A stretch of DNA of 64,000 nucleotides from Hyphomicrobium sp. (lineage in GTDB: Bacteria; Pseudomonadota; Alphaproteobacteria; Rhizobiales; Hyphomicrobiaceae), in NCBI GenBank assembly GCA_022843145.1, contig JALHOF010000003.1, positions 124,001 to 188,000 on the forward strand. The letters are read 5' to 3'. Both the position numbers and the translations under genes were made by a program. The notes under the pieces are model-generated. The model ran no database searches and was not told the DNA's origin. It worked only from the letters and a program-made list of their open reading frames with translations. Numbering within the stretch: the first letter of the stretch is position 1; every line of letters starts with the position of its first letter. Of this stretch, positions 18,343 to 26,870 are shown piece by piece.

Positions 18343-19905
18343 ATGGCCATCTTGCCGTTCGAGCCCCACGCGACGCCCGTGCGAAAAACCTTGTCGTTCG
18401 GGCAGCACAACGAGACGTCTCCGAAAGCGACCGATGCCACGATCGCGCGCGAATTGGAAGCCGCTGTTACAAGCGAAATGCGGCTCCAGTTCGCCGTCGA
18501 GCGGCTGCGGACAGCGGATCCCGACGCGTCGGCGTCGCGGCGCCTCGTGCGCTGGCAGGCCTCGGCCGTGGTTGCCATCCTGATTGGCCTCTGCGCTGGG
18601 GTCTGGTTCGACCCGCGTGGGACGATCGCTATGATATTCATTCTGGGGGCGATCCCTGCCTTGGGGTTTCTCGCGCTGCGACTGGCCGCAATCCGCGAGG
18701 TGAACGCCGGACCCGCGGGCGAACCGCTTCCTGCGGTGTTCGCGCCGGCCGGGATGCCCGTGTATTCGGTGCTCGTCCCGCTCTACAGGGAAGCGCCGGT
18801 GGTCGGCCAGCTCATCACGGCGTTAGAGGACTTGGCGTATCCGCGTAGCCGGCTCCAGGTCTTGTTGATCGTCGAGGCGAACGACGCAGCAACGTTCGCG
18901 GCGATCAGTGCGGCAGGTCTGCCGCCGCACATGCAGGTGGTCGTGGTGCCTGACGGGGATCCGCGGACCAAGCCGCGCGCTCTGAACTATGCGCTCACGT
19001 TCGCACGCGGCGAGTTCATCGCGGTTTTCGATGCGGAAGACCAGCCGGAACCCGACCAACTCCTCAAGGCGCTGGCGGCGTTCCGCGAAGCTGGCGACGA
19101 TGTCGGCTGCCTGCAGGCCCGTCTGAATGTCTACAATCCGGCGTCTAGTTGGCTCACTAAGCAATTCACGCTCGAGTACACGTCACTTTTCGATGGCATT
19201 CTGCCCGCACTCGAGCGCCACCGGCTGCCAGTCATGCTCGGCGGCACCTCCAACCATTTTCCGCGCGCCGTGCTCGACGAGGTACACGCTTGGGATCCCT
19301 TCAACGTCACCGAGGATGCGGATCTCGGGATGCGGCTGGCGCGACGCGGGTATCACGTCGGCATGTTGAATTCGACGACCTGGGAGGAGGCGCCGCCCGA
19401 GTATGCGGTCTGGCTCGGCCAGCGGACCCGTTGGCTCAAAGGCTGGCTGCAAACCTATCTCGTGCACATGCGCCGCCCACGGCGCTTATTGCGGGAACTC
19501 GGCGCTCGCCGTTTTGTCGCGTTCAATCTGATGACGGGCGGGGCGGTGTTGTCGGCGCTCGTACATCCCTGGATCTATGTCGCGGTGGTCTGGGATGTCA
19601 TTGCAGGCGGGGGGATGGTGCCGTCTGAGGGGACTTTGGACGTGCTGACATGGTGGGCAGCCGGGTTGAATCTCGCTGCTAGCTATGCCGCTGCGATTGC
19701 GCTCGCGACAATTGCTTCGCGGGCGCGCGGTCGAGGCTGGCTCGTGCGGAGCAGCTTGTGGCTTCCCGTTTATTGGCTGGCGATTTCGCGGGCGGCCTAT
19801 CGGGCCGTAGCCGAATTGGTGTTGGCCCCGCACCACTGGGAGAAGACCACGCACACGGGGCTGGAGCCGCGTTGTCCGCAACACGGCGATGGCGAATTGC
19901 CCTGA
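18343..19905 (+). CDS. Membrane glycosyltransferase family 2 (cellulose-synthase-like)
   Basis: A 520-residue processive-type GT2. Two N-terminal hydrophobic segments (about 72-90 and 95-113) precede the catalytic domain with VLVPLYRE, FDAEDQPE (229-236, the nucleotide/metal site), TEDADLG (323-329, catalytic base) and QRTRW (360-364), the motif that grips the growing glycan. Two or three C-terminal membrane spans follow. This architecture belongs to BcsA-like synthases and lipid-linked glucosyltransferases; no PilZ domain or bcs partner is present, so the product is unknown. It is divergent from the binding protein, 253 bases away. The extreme C-terminus (HTGLEPRCPQHGDGELP) is soluble. Confidence 0.85.
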   Translation: MAILPFEPHATPVRKTLSFGQHNETSPKATDATIARELEAAVTSEMRLQFAVERLRTADPDASASRRLVRWQASAVVAILIGLCAGVWFDPRGTIAMIFILGAIPALGFLALRLAAIREVNAGPAGEPLPAVFAPAGMPVYSVLVPLYREAPVVGQLITALEDLAYPRSRLQVLLIVEANDAATFAAISAAGLPPHMQVVVVPDGDPRTKPRALNYALTFARGEFIAVFDAEDQPEPDQLLKALAAFREAGDDVGCLQARLNVYNPASSWLTKQFTLEYTSLFDGILPALERHRLPVMLGGTSNHFPRAVLDEVHAWDPFNVTEDADLGMRLARRGYHVGMLNSTTWEEAPPEYAVWLGQRTRWLKGWLQTYLVHMRRPRRLLRELGARRFVAFNLMTGGAVLSALVHPWIYVAVVWDVIAGGGMVPSEGTLDVLTWWAAGLNLAASYAAAIALATIASRARGRGWLVRSSLWLPVYWLAISRAAYRAVAELVLAPHHWEKTTHTGLEPRCPQHGDGELP

Positions 19906-19920
19906 GGGGTCGTCCGGGAT

Positions 19921-19994
19921 TGGAGCGGGCGAAGGGAATCGAACCCTCGTCAACAGCTTGGGAAGCTGCCGCATTACCATTATGCTACGCCCGC
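19921..19994 (-). tRNA. tRNA-Gly (anticodon CCC)
   Basis: The minus strand folds into a cloverleaf: acceptor GCGGGCG pairs with CGCCCGC, the anticodon stem CAGCT/AGCTG encloses loop TTCCCAA with anticodon CCC, and the T-loop GGTTCGATTCC is canonical. The discriminator is U and the 3' CCA is encoded at 19921-19923. It reads GGG codons. It lies just past the 3' end of the membrane GT2 gene, in the opposite direction. Confidence 0.95.
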
Positions 19995-20196
19995 GAATGG
20001 TTTTTGTTAGCATAGGCATCGCGAGGGAGAAAGGGTCGGTATCGGATCCACCTGTCAATGCGATCCTACGCCATATCGCCGCCCTTCACTCGGCCGTAAA
20101 GTGGTTGTGACTTCGAGACGATCCAGTATCCGTGGTATCGGAGCTTACGGGCGCCGTGCATCTTGGGAGCGAGCGACCATAATCCGGAGTGGCCAA

Positions 20197-21192
20197 TTGA
20201 ATATCACGACGCCAATCGTCCCCGTCGCGTGGCCGGCCGTCGACGCCGGCAAGCAGAAGTTCAGCGATCCCGATCGGACACTTGGGGGCGACGAACGCGC
20301 GCGCGTGCCGCTTACCCGGCTGGAGACGCTTTGGATCAACACCGGTACGCTGTGCAACATCACGTGCCGCAGCTGCTATATCGAGTCCAGTCCCAAGAAC
20401 GACCGGCTGGTCTATGTGACCGCAGCGGAGGTTCGTGGTTTTCTCGACGAAGCGAAGCGAGCAGGCACCCGCGAGATCGGCTTCACGGGTGGCGAGCCGT
20501 TTCTCAATGCCGACATGATCGAGATGCTCGGCGATGCGCTCGAACGGGGCTTCGATGTGTTGGTTCTGAGCAACGCGATGGTGCCGATGCAGCGTCCCGC
20601 CATCAAGGCGGCATTGCTGCGCCTCCGGGAGGCATTCGGCGAGCGGCTGACGTTCAGGATCAGTCTCGACCACTACACGCAGGAATTGCACGAGACCGAA
20701 CGCGGGAAACGCACCTGGGAGCCGGCGCTGCGCGGTATCGACTGGCTCTCGGCCAACGGCTTCCGCATCGCGATTGCCGGCCGGACGTGCTGGAACGAGC
20801 AGGACGCCGTGGCGCGTGCCGGGTATGCGGAGCTGATCGCGGTGCATGGCTGGCGGATCGACGCGCGGAACCACGAGCAACTCGTGCTGTTTCCGGAGAT
20901 GGACGGCAGCCGCGAGGTTCCGGAGATCAGCTCGCGCTGCTGGCAGATTTTGAACAAGCGGCCAGATCAAATGATGTGCGCGACCTCGCGCATGGTCGTG
21001 AAGCGGAAGGGTGCTGCTGCGCCGGTCGTGGTGCCGTGCACGCTGCTGCCGTATGAGCCGGCCTTCGATATGGGTACGACCTTAGCGGCAGCCGCAGTCA
21101 CGAACGGCGGGATGTTCGATCACGGCGCGGTCAAGCTCTGCCATGCGCATTGCGCGAAGTTTTGCGTGCTTGGCGGCGGCAGTTGTTCTTGA
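20197..21192 (+). CDS. Radical SAM protein with cysteine-rich C-terminus
   Basis: A 331-residue radical SAM enzyme. The [4Fe-4S]-SAM motif CNITCRSC (Cys-x3-Cys-x2-Cys) is preceded by ETLWINTGTL and followed by GFTGGEPF, the SAM-binding GGE motif. The C-terminus ends with four cysteines in CHAHCAKFCVLGGGSC, after a separate VPCTLLPYEPAF segment, which could ligate an auxiliary cluster as in SPASM/Twitch enzymes. Substrate unknown; no partner peptide gene is obvious. Start choice: TTG 20197 has CGGAG at 20184-20188; GTG 20101 would add 32 unconserved residues. An mscL gene converges on it across a shared hairpin. Confidence 0.82.
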   Translation: MNITTPIVPVAWPAVDAGKQKFSDPDRTLGGDERARVPLTRLETLWINTGTLCNITCRSCYIESSPKNDRLVYVTAAEVRGFLDEAKRAGTREIGFTGGEPFLNADMIEMLGDALERGFDVLVLSNAMVPMQRPAIKAALLRLREAFGERLTFRISLDHYTQELHETERGKRTWEPALRGIDWLSANGFRIAIAGRTCWNEQDAVARAGYAELIAVHGWRIDARNHEQLVLFPEMDGSREVPEISSRCWQILNKRPDQMMCATSRMVVKRKGAAAPVVVPCTLLPYEPAFDMGTTLAAAAVTNGGMFDHGAVKLCHAHCAKFCVLGGGSCS

Positions 21193-21216
21193 GAGACTGG
21201 ATCGAGAATTGACTTT

Positions 21217-21259
21217 CCCCGCATCGGTGTATGGCGGCAGCGCCAAGGCCGATGCGGGG
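21217..21259. terminator. Convergent terminator hairpin, radical SAM gene / mscL
   Basis: An 11-bp perfect stem (ccccgcatcgg / ccgatgcgggg) with a 21-base loop that can itself pair (ggcg..cgcc). It sits between two convergent genes. No long U-tract on either strand. Confidence 0.7.
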
Positions 21260-21283
21260 ATGAAAGACGTGATGCGACGCGGA

Positions 21284-21658
21284 CTACTTCTTGACCAGAG
21301 CGTCGCGGATTTCCTTCAAATAGATCTCAGAAGCGGCCGGCGGTGCCGGCGCGGCCGAAGGGGCAGGCTTCTTCAGGGAGTTCAGCGCCTTGATCATCAG
21401 GAAGATGCAGAAGGCGATGATCACGAAGTCGATCACCGACTGAATGAAGGCGCCGTACTTCAGCTCCGCCGACCCGATCTTGACTGCGAGCTTGCTGAAA
21501 TCGATGCCGCCCATGAACAGGCCGATGAACGGCATCAGCACGTTCTCGACCAATGATGAAACGATCTTGCCGAATGCTCCGCCGATGATCACGCCGACGG
21601 CGAGATCCATGACGTTGCCCTTCATCGCGAATTCGCGAAATTCCTGTGCTAAGCTCAT
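21284..21658 (-). CDS. mscL: Large-conductance mechanosensitive channel
   Basis: A 124-residue MscL. It begins with the amphipathic helix [30 protein letters not shown] in pieces: [11 protein letters not shown] then TM1 [16 protein letters not shown], a periplasmic loop, TM2 (about 75-95, [14 protein letters not shown]), and a C-terminal helix [12 protein letters not shown]. It opens under membrane tension to release solutes on hypo-osmotic shock. ATG 21658 is chosen; an in-frame TTG three codons upstream is less likely. Proline/alanine linker between TM2 and the terminal helix is normal. Confidence 0.97.
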   Translation of the reverse strand: MSLAQEFREFAMKGNVMDLAVGVIIGGAFGKIVSSLVENVLMPFIGLFMGGIDFSKLAVKIGSAELKYGAFIQSVIDFVIIAFCIFLMIKALNSLKKPAPSAAPAPPAASEIYLKEIRDALVKK

Positions 21659-22052
21659 AGCGTTCAACCTTCCCCATTGATCGCCCGGTCCCCATGGCCA
21701 GGCTTAGTCCGCAGTCGTGCCTGCTTCTCGCGTGATCGTGGGCGCCCACAAACGGCGGGCGTTCCGTGATCGGCTGATGCCGAGAATCGGCCCGTGGACA
21801 TTATGTCAATCAAACACATGCAGCAATCGGACGTCCCCGGCCTATTCGACGGCGTACGAATGGGAGTAGCGCCAGTCGATGCCAACCACGGCGGCGCGTT
21901 AATTTCTTTGGATTTTTCAGGGGTTTGATGTTGGACATGAGCATCCTGGAATGCTCAATATGTAGTCACTGATCGGAGACTGTGCCCGGCAACCCATCGC
22001 GCCGAGCCGGTCCGATACCGTAAAACGACAACGTCCGAGTTCGCACGACGCC
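21659..22052. other. Divergent mscL-crbS intergenic region
   Basis: A 394-base gap with both promoters. Contains an inverted repeat TGAGCAT-N6-ATGCTCA at 21938-21957 and an AT-rich patch around 21900-21930. No convincing coding sequence. Confidence 0.55.
21938..21957. repeat. Inverted repeat TGAGCAT-cctgga-ATGCTCA upstream of the CrbS-like kinase
   Basis: Perfect 7-base arms with 6-base spacer, 96 bases before the kinase ATG. Candidate operator or leader hairpin; no regulator assigned. Confidence 0.4.
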
Positions 22053-25000
22053 ATGTTCGAAGGCTGGTTGATCATCGCGGTTGCCCTGGGCTACGTCAGC
22101 GCGCTCTTTGCACTGGCTTGGATCGGCGACCGCTTCATGCGGTCGCGCAAGGGGGCGGGCGGCAGGCCTCTGATCTATGCGCTTTCGATCGCGGTCTATT
22201 GTACCTCGTGGACGTTTTTCGGCAGCGTCGGCTTGGCTGCGTCCACGGGGTATGACTTCATTCCGGTCTACCTCGGCCCGATCATCATGTTCACCATCGG
22301 CTGGCCACTGGTGCTGCGTATCGTGCGCCTCGCCAAAAGCCAGAACATCACGTCGGTCGCGGATTTCCTGGCTGCAAGGTACGGCAAGAGCCCCGCTGTC
22401 GCCGCTGTGGTTACGCTGGTCGCCGTGGTTGGCGTGCTGCCTTATATCGCCTTGCAGTTGAAGGCGATCGCCGTGTCGGTCGAAACCCTGCTGGGCGGTA
22501 GCCTGCTGGTGTCGATCGAGGTGCCGCGCGTCGGCTTCATGGACACCGCTTTCGTCATCACGTTGACGCTCGCGTCGTTCGCCGTGCTGTTTGGTACACG
22601 GCACATCGACGCCACCGAGCATCAGGATGGCCTGATGCTGGCGATCGCGGCCGAGTCGCTCATCAAACTGACGGCGTTCATTGCTGTCGGCTTGTTCGCC
22701 GTATTCTACATCTTCGACGGGATCGCGGATTTCACGGCCAAAGCGCAACAAAGTCCGCTCGTCGAAGGCATATTCGGACGAACGTTTCATGGCGGCACGT
22801 GGCTGACGGTGACGTTCCTCAGCTTTGTCTCGATCATCCTCCTGCCGCGCCAGTTCCACGTCACAGTCGTCGAGAACAATTCGGAAATGGAAGTCAGGCG
22901 CGCGGCGTGGCTGTTTCCCGCCTACCTCGTACTCATCAACTTGTTCGTCGTGCCTATCGCGGTTGCCGGCCTCATGACACTGCCGCCGGGGGCGGCCGAT
23001 CCCGATTTCTATGTCTTGAAGCTGCCGATGTCGGTCGACGCCAGCACGATGTCTCTGGTCGCGTTCGCGGGAGGACTTTCGGCGGCGACGGCGATGGTGA
23101 TCGTCGAGTCGATCGCGCTCGCCATCATGGTCTGCAACGGGCTCGTGGTCCCGATGCTGCTACGGCATCGGTCCGCCGACACGGTCCTGCACGAAGACAT
23201 GGCCGGCCTGTTGTTGCTGATCCGCCGCGTGGCGATCTTAACGATCCTGCTCCTCGGCTACGGTGTGTATCAAGCACTCGGTAAGTCTCAGGGGCTCGCC
23301 GCGATCGGGTTGATCTCCTTCGCCGCTATCGCTCAGCTCGCGCCAGCCTTCTTCGGCGGATTGGTCTGGCGGCACGGTACTGCGCGCGGCGCTATTGCCG
23401 GGATTCTGGCGGGCTTTTTAATGTGGGGCTACACCTTGCTTCTGCCTTGGACCGCCAAGGCAGGCTGGGTGCCGCTGAGCCTGATCGCCGATGGTCCACT
23501 CGGCATTGCGTTGCTGCGGCCGCAGGCGCTGTTCTTTCTGTCGTTCGAGCCATTGACGCATGGCGTGTTATGGAGTCTCGGCGTCAACACGGCATTCTTC
23601 ATCGTCGTGTCGCTGTTACGCGCGCCCGAACCCGTCGAACGAATGCAGGCGGCAATCTTCGTTCAGGAGGGTGTGCCGGGTGCTGCGCCCGCGCCCGCGT
23701 TTCGGCTGTGGCGGACGACGATCACGCTCGGCGACTTGCAACGCACGGCCGCACGCTACCTAGGGGCGGAACGCGCCGAGCGATCGTTCACCGAGTACGC
23801 CGCAAGCCGCAGCGTGCCACTTGCACCGGCGACCGAAGCCGATGTTCAGGCAATCCGCTTCACCGAACATCTGCTGGCGAGCGCGATCGGCGCGGCTTCG
23901 TCGCGTCTCGTCTTGTCGCTGCTGCTCCGTCGCGGAAACGTGTCCAACCAATCGGCCATGAAGTTGCTCGACGACGCATCGGAAGCGCTGCAGTACAATC
24001 GCGATCTTCTGCAATCCGCGCTCGATCAGGTCCGGCATGGATTGGGCGTGTATGACAAGGAAATGCGGCTGATCTGCTGGAACCGGCAATTCCGCGAGCT
24101 TCTGGACCTGCCTCCGGACCTCGGTCGTGTCGGCGTTCCACTCGACCGCATTCTGCAGGTTTGCGCCGATCGCGGCGATTTCGGCATCGGTGATCGCAAC
24201 GCATTGGTCGCCGACAGACTGCTGAAGCTGGCGGTCACGAAGGAGACCTTTCAAGAGCGGGTTCGCGGGGGCGAACTCGTGCTTGAGGTGCGGACCAGTC
24301 CGATGCCGCAGGGCGGAATCGTGACCACGTACTCCGACATCACGGATCGGGTGCAGGCGGCTACGGAACTCGCGCGCTCCAACGAGACGCTGGAGCGGCG
24401 CGTGCACGAGAGAACGGCCGAATTGACAGAGGTGAACGGGGCGCTGGCGGTGGCGAAGGTAAAGGCCGACCAGGCGAACCTCGACAAGACACGGTTCGTC
24501 GCTGCCGCTAGCCACGATATCCTGCAGCCGCTCAATGCCGCGCGGCTGTATGCGGCGAGCCTGGTCGAGCGGCCACTGAGCAGCGAGGACGCAATCCTCG
24601 CACGCAACGTCGACGCGTCGCTCTCGGCGGTCGAAGAAATCTTCTCGACGCTCATCGAGATCAGCCGCATCGACGCGGGCCGGCTGGAGGCAGAGATCGG
24701 GGACTTTCCGCTCGGAGAGATTTTCGACCAGCTCAAAGTCGAGTTCGAGCCGATGGCGCAGGAGAAAGGGCTCGCCTTGCGTGTGCTCGGAACGAGCGTC
24801 TGGGTGCGCTCGGACCGCCGCCTCTTGCGCCGCATCCTGCAGAACCTCGTTTCGAATGCCATCAAGTACACCCGCACGGGCGCCGTGCTGCTGGGTGTCC
24901 GGCACAAAGGGGACGCGATCGTCATTCAGGTGTCGGATACCGGGCCTGGGATCCCGGAGGACAAGCAGAACATCATTTTCAAGGAATTCCAGCGGCTCGA

Positions 25001-25598
25001 GGGGCCGGGGAGCAGTGTGCGCGGCCTCGGTCTGGGGTTGTCGATCGTCGAACGCCTGGGTCGTGTTCTGAAGCATCCAGTTGCGTTGCAGTCGGGCGCA
25101 CGGCGCGGCTCGACGTTCTCCGTGACCGTGCCCCGCGGCGTCCCGCGCGCACGCACCGCCGTCGAGAGCCTATCATCGCCGCATCCTGGCAGCCTCGCCG
25201 GGGTGTTTCTGTTGTGCATCGATAACGAACCTGCCGTTCTCGACGGTATGCAGACGTTGCTGAGCGGCTGGGGGTGCAAGGTCATCACGGCCGAGAGCCG
25301 CGAGAAGGCTCTTCGACTGATCGAGAATGAGCCAGTTCCGCCCGACGCCATTCTTGCCGACTATCACCTCGACAGCGGCACGGGTGTCGACGTGATTCTC
25401 GCCGTGCGCCAAATGACCGGTTTCGATATTCCCGCAGTCGTGATCACAGCCGATCACACGGTCGAAGTGCAACGCGAGATCCGTCGTCTCGGGCTTGGCT
25501 TGTTGCGCAAACCGCTCAAGGCCGCGGCGTTGCGCGCGGTCCTGACGCAATCCGTGGTGCGCCGGCACGCGTCCGCAGATCCCGCAGCGGCTGAGTAA
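22053..25598 (+). CDS. CrbS-type hybrid sensor kinase with sodium/solute symporter domain
   Basis: An 1181-residue fusion. Residues 1 to about 540 form a 12-13-helix SSSF (SLC5-like) transporter domain; then a linker (STAC-like), a PAS domain (about 640-770), a short coiled coil, HisKA with FVAAASHDILQPLNAARLY (His821), HATPase (SDTGPGIPEDKQNIIF, GLGLGLSIV) and a C-terminal receiver with Asp1103 in ILADYHLDSG. This is the CrbS/CbrA-like class, in which the transporter domain couples solute transport or sensing to signalling. The convergent LuxR-type regulator 36 bases beyond its stop is the likely partner, and the symporter pair beyond that the likely target, as in the CrbS/CrbR acetate-switch systems of gammaproteobacteria. 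Confidence 0.9.
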   Translation: MFEGWLIIAVALGYVSALFALAWIGDRFMRSRKGAGGRPLIYALSIAVYCTSWTFFGSVGLAASTGYDFIPVYLGPIIMFTIGWPLVLRIVRLAKSQNITSVADFLAARYGKSPAVAAVVTLVAVVGVLPYIALQLKAIAVSVETLLGGSLLVSIEVPRVGFMDTAFVITLTLASFAVLFGTRHIDATEHQDGLMLAIAAESLIKLTAFIAVGLFAVFYIFDGIADFTAKAQQSPLVEGIFGRTFHGGTWLTVTFLSFVSIILLPRQFHVTVVENNSEMEVRRAAWLFPAYLVLINLFVVPIAVAGLMTLPPGAADPDFYVLKLPMSVDASTMSLVAFAGGLSAATAMVIVESIALAIMVCNGLVVPMLLRHRSADTVLHEDMAGLLLLIRRVAILTILLLGYGVYQALGKSQGLAAIGLISFAAIAQLAPAFFGGLVWRHGTARGAIAGILAGFLMWGYTLLLPWTAKAGWVPLSLIADGPLGIALLRPQALFFLSFEPLTHGVLWSLGVNTAFFIVVSLLRAPEPVERMQAAIFVQEGVPGAAPAPAFRLWRTTITLGDLQRTAARYLGAERAERSFTEYAASRSVPLAPATEADVQAIRFTEHLLASAIGAASSRLVLSLLLRRGNVSNQSAMKLLDDASEALQYNRDLLQSALDQVRHGLGVYDKEMRLICWNRQFRELLDLPPDLGRVGVPLDRILQVCADRGDFGIGDRNALVADRLLKLAVTKETFQERVRGGELVLEVRTSPMPQGGIVTTYSDITDRVQAATELARSNETLERRVHERTAELTEVNGALAVAKVKADQANLDKTRFVAAASHDILQPLNAARLYAASLVERPLSSEDAILARNVDASLSAVEEIFSTLIEISRIDAGRLEAEIGDFPLGEIFDQLKVEFEPMAQEKGLALRVLGTSVWVRSDRRLLRRILQNLVSNAIKYTRTGAVLLGVRHKGDAIVIQVSDTGPGIPEDKQNIIFKEFQRLEGPGSSVRGLGLGLSIVERLGRVLKHPVALQSGARRGSTFSVTVPRGVPRARTAVESLSSPHPGSLAGVFLLCIDNEPAVLDGMQTLLSGWGCKVITAESREKALRLIENEPVPPDAILADYHLDSGTGVDVILAVRQMTGFDIPAVVITADHTVEVQREIRRLGLGLLRKPLKAAALRAVLTQSVVRRHASADPAAAE

Positions 25599-25634
25599 TC
25601 AGGCATATGCTTGAAGTCGGCCGCGCCGTCGTAA

Positions 25635-26294
25635 TCAGCCGGCAATCTTCTGCCAGTCGCCGCTATCGATCTTGTTGATCGCAATGACGGCCTGCGTGCG
25701 GCTGTCGACACCGAGCTTCTGCAGAATGGCGGAAACGTGCGCCTTGATGGTCGCTTCAGAAACGCCGAGCTTGAACGCGATCTGCTTGTTGAGCAGGCCC
25801 TCGCCGAGCATCATCAGGACGCGGACCTGCTGCGGTGTCAGCGTCGATAGGCGACTCGCGAGATCAGCGGCTTCGGGGTCGCTTCGCACGTTCAAATCGA
25901 TGTCGGGCGGAACCCAGACCTCACCCTCCAAGACCTTTTTGACGGCCTTTCGGATCTGGTCGACGGGCTGTGACTTCGGAACGAACCCCGATGCTCCGAA
26001 ATCGATGGATCGGCGAATCACGACCGGGTCTTCATTGGCGGATACGATCACGACCGGGATTTCTGGATGCTGCGCGCGCAGGAACAGCAGACCCGAGAGG
26101 CCTTGCACGCCGGGCATCGTCAGGTCGAGCAGAACGAGATCGACGTCGCTCCCCTGCGATAATTTCTCGTTCAGTTCGTCCAGAGAGCCGGCCTCGATGA
26201 TATCGGCAGCCTCGAACGATGACGTGAGCGCTTGCTTCAAGGCGCCACGGAATAGCGGGTGATCGTCGACGATGATGAGCCTGTAGCCCGCCAT
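25635..26294 (-). CDS. CrbR-type LuxR-family response regulator
   Basis: A 219-residue NarL/FixJ-type regulator. Receiver: VDDHPLFRGAL, phospho-acceptor Asp57 in LVLLDLTMPG, Lys in FVPKSQPVDQI. C-terminal HTH: LTPQQVRVLMMLGEGLLNKQIAF then GVSEATIKAHVSAILQKLGV. It converges with the hybrid kinase and diverges from the DUF4212/symporter genes, so it probably activates them (by analogy with CrbR control of acs and actP). ATG 26294 gives MAGYRLIIVDDH; upstream in-frame codons look non-coding. Confidence 0.9.
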   Translation of the reverse strand: MAGYRLIIVDDHPLFRGALKQALTSSFEAADIIEAGSLDELNEKLSQGSDVDLVLLDLTMPGVQGLSGLLFLRAQHPEIPVVIVSANEDPVVIRRSIDFGASGFVPKSQPVDQIRKAVKKVLEGEVWVPPDIDLNVRSDPEAADLASRLSTLTPQQVRVLMMLGEGLLNKQIAFKLGVSEATIKAHVSAILQKLGVDSRTQAVIAINKIDSGDWQKIAG

Positions 26295-26502
26295 TGGGAT
26301 TCTCCGGCTGCACAAAGTTCGGTGGGATGCCAACCCCAGCGTGCCGCGGACGCGGAACGCGATGCACAGTTGTCCGACGACTTGCGCGGTGACTTCAAGG
26401 TGACACATGACACAATTTGAGCAACATGGCTAATGTACTTGCAATGTTTTCGAAGCACCGGCTTCAAGCCGCCGGGCCATGATCGAATGGGGGAGAACGG
26501 TC

Positions 26503-26763
26503 GTGATCGAGCGCAAGGAACGAAAGCCGTATTGGCGCCACACGAAATGGCAGATGATCGCGAGCCTCGTGCCATTCCTGTCGGTTATCATCCTGTTGCC
26601 GCTGTATGCCGATCGGCTCAACGGAAGCCGGTTTTTCGGGTTCCCCCTCGGATATTTCCTGGCTGCACATGGGTTGTTCGTGGTGGCGGTGGTCACGGTC
26701 GCGGGCTTCGTCAACCGTCAAGACGCCATCGATCACTGGCATGGAGCTCACGAAGACACCTGA
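26503..26763 (+). CDS. DUF4212 small subunit associated with solute:sodium symporter
   Basis: An 86-residue membrane protein with two helices (about 19-38 and 48-68). The pattern YWRHTKW, then FFGFPLGYFLAAHG and VNRQDAIDHWHG, is typical of DUF4212 proteins encoded directly before an ActP-like symporter. The GTG at 26503 has a strong GGGGGAG at 26489-26495 with 7-base spacing; an ATG at 26479 in frame would have no ribosome site. Its companion symporter begins 107 bases downstream. Role presumed accessory subunit. Confidence 0.88.
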   Translation: MIERKERKPYWRHTKWQMIASLVPFLSVIILLPLYADRLNGSRFFGFPLGYFLAAHGLFVVAVVTVAGFVNRQDAIDHWHGAHEDT

Positions 26764-26870
26764 CCGGCGCCGGTCTCCGCCGTCGCCATCCCGCACAAAC
26801 GCGAGACGACCGGTGGCCCGCGCCATCAGCTTGAAGTACTTCTGGGATCAAGACGTTCGAGGCCGCCTGA

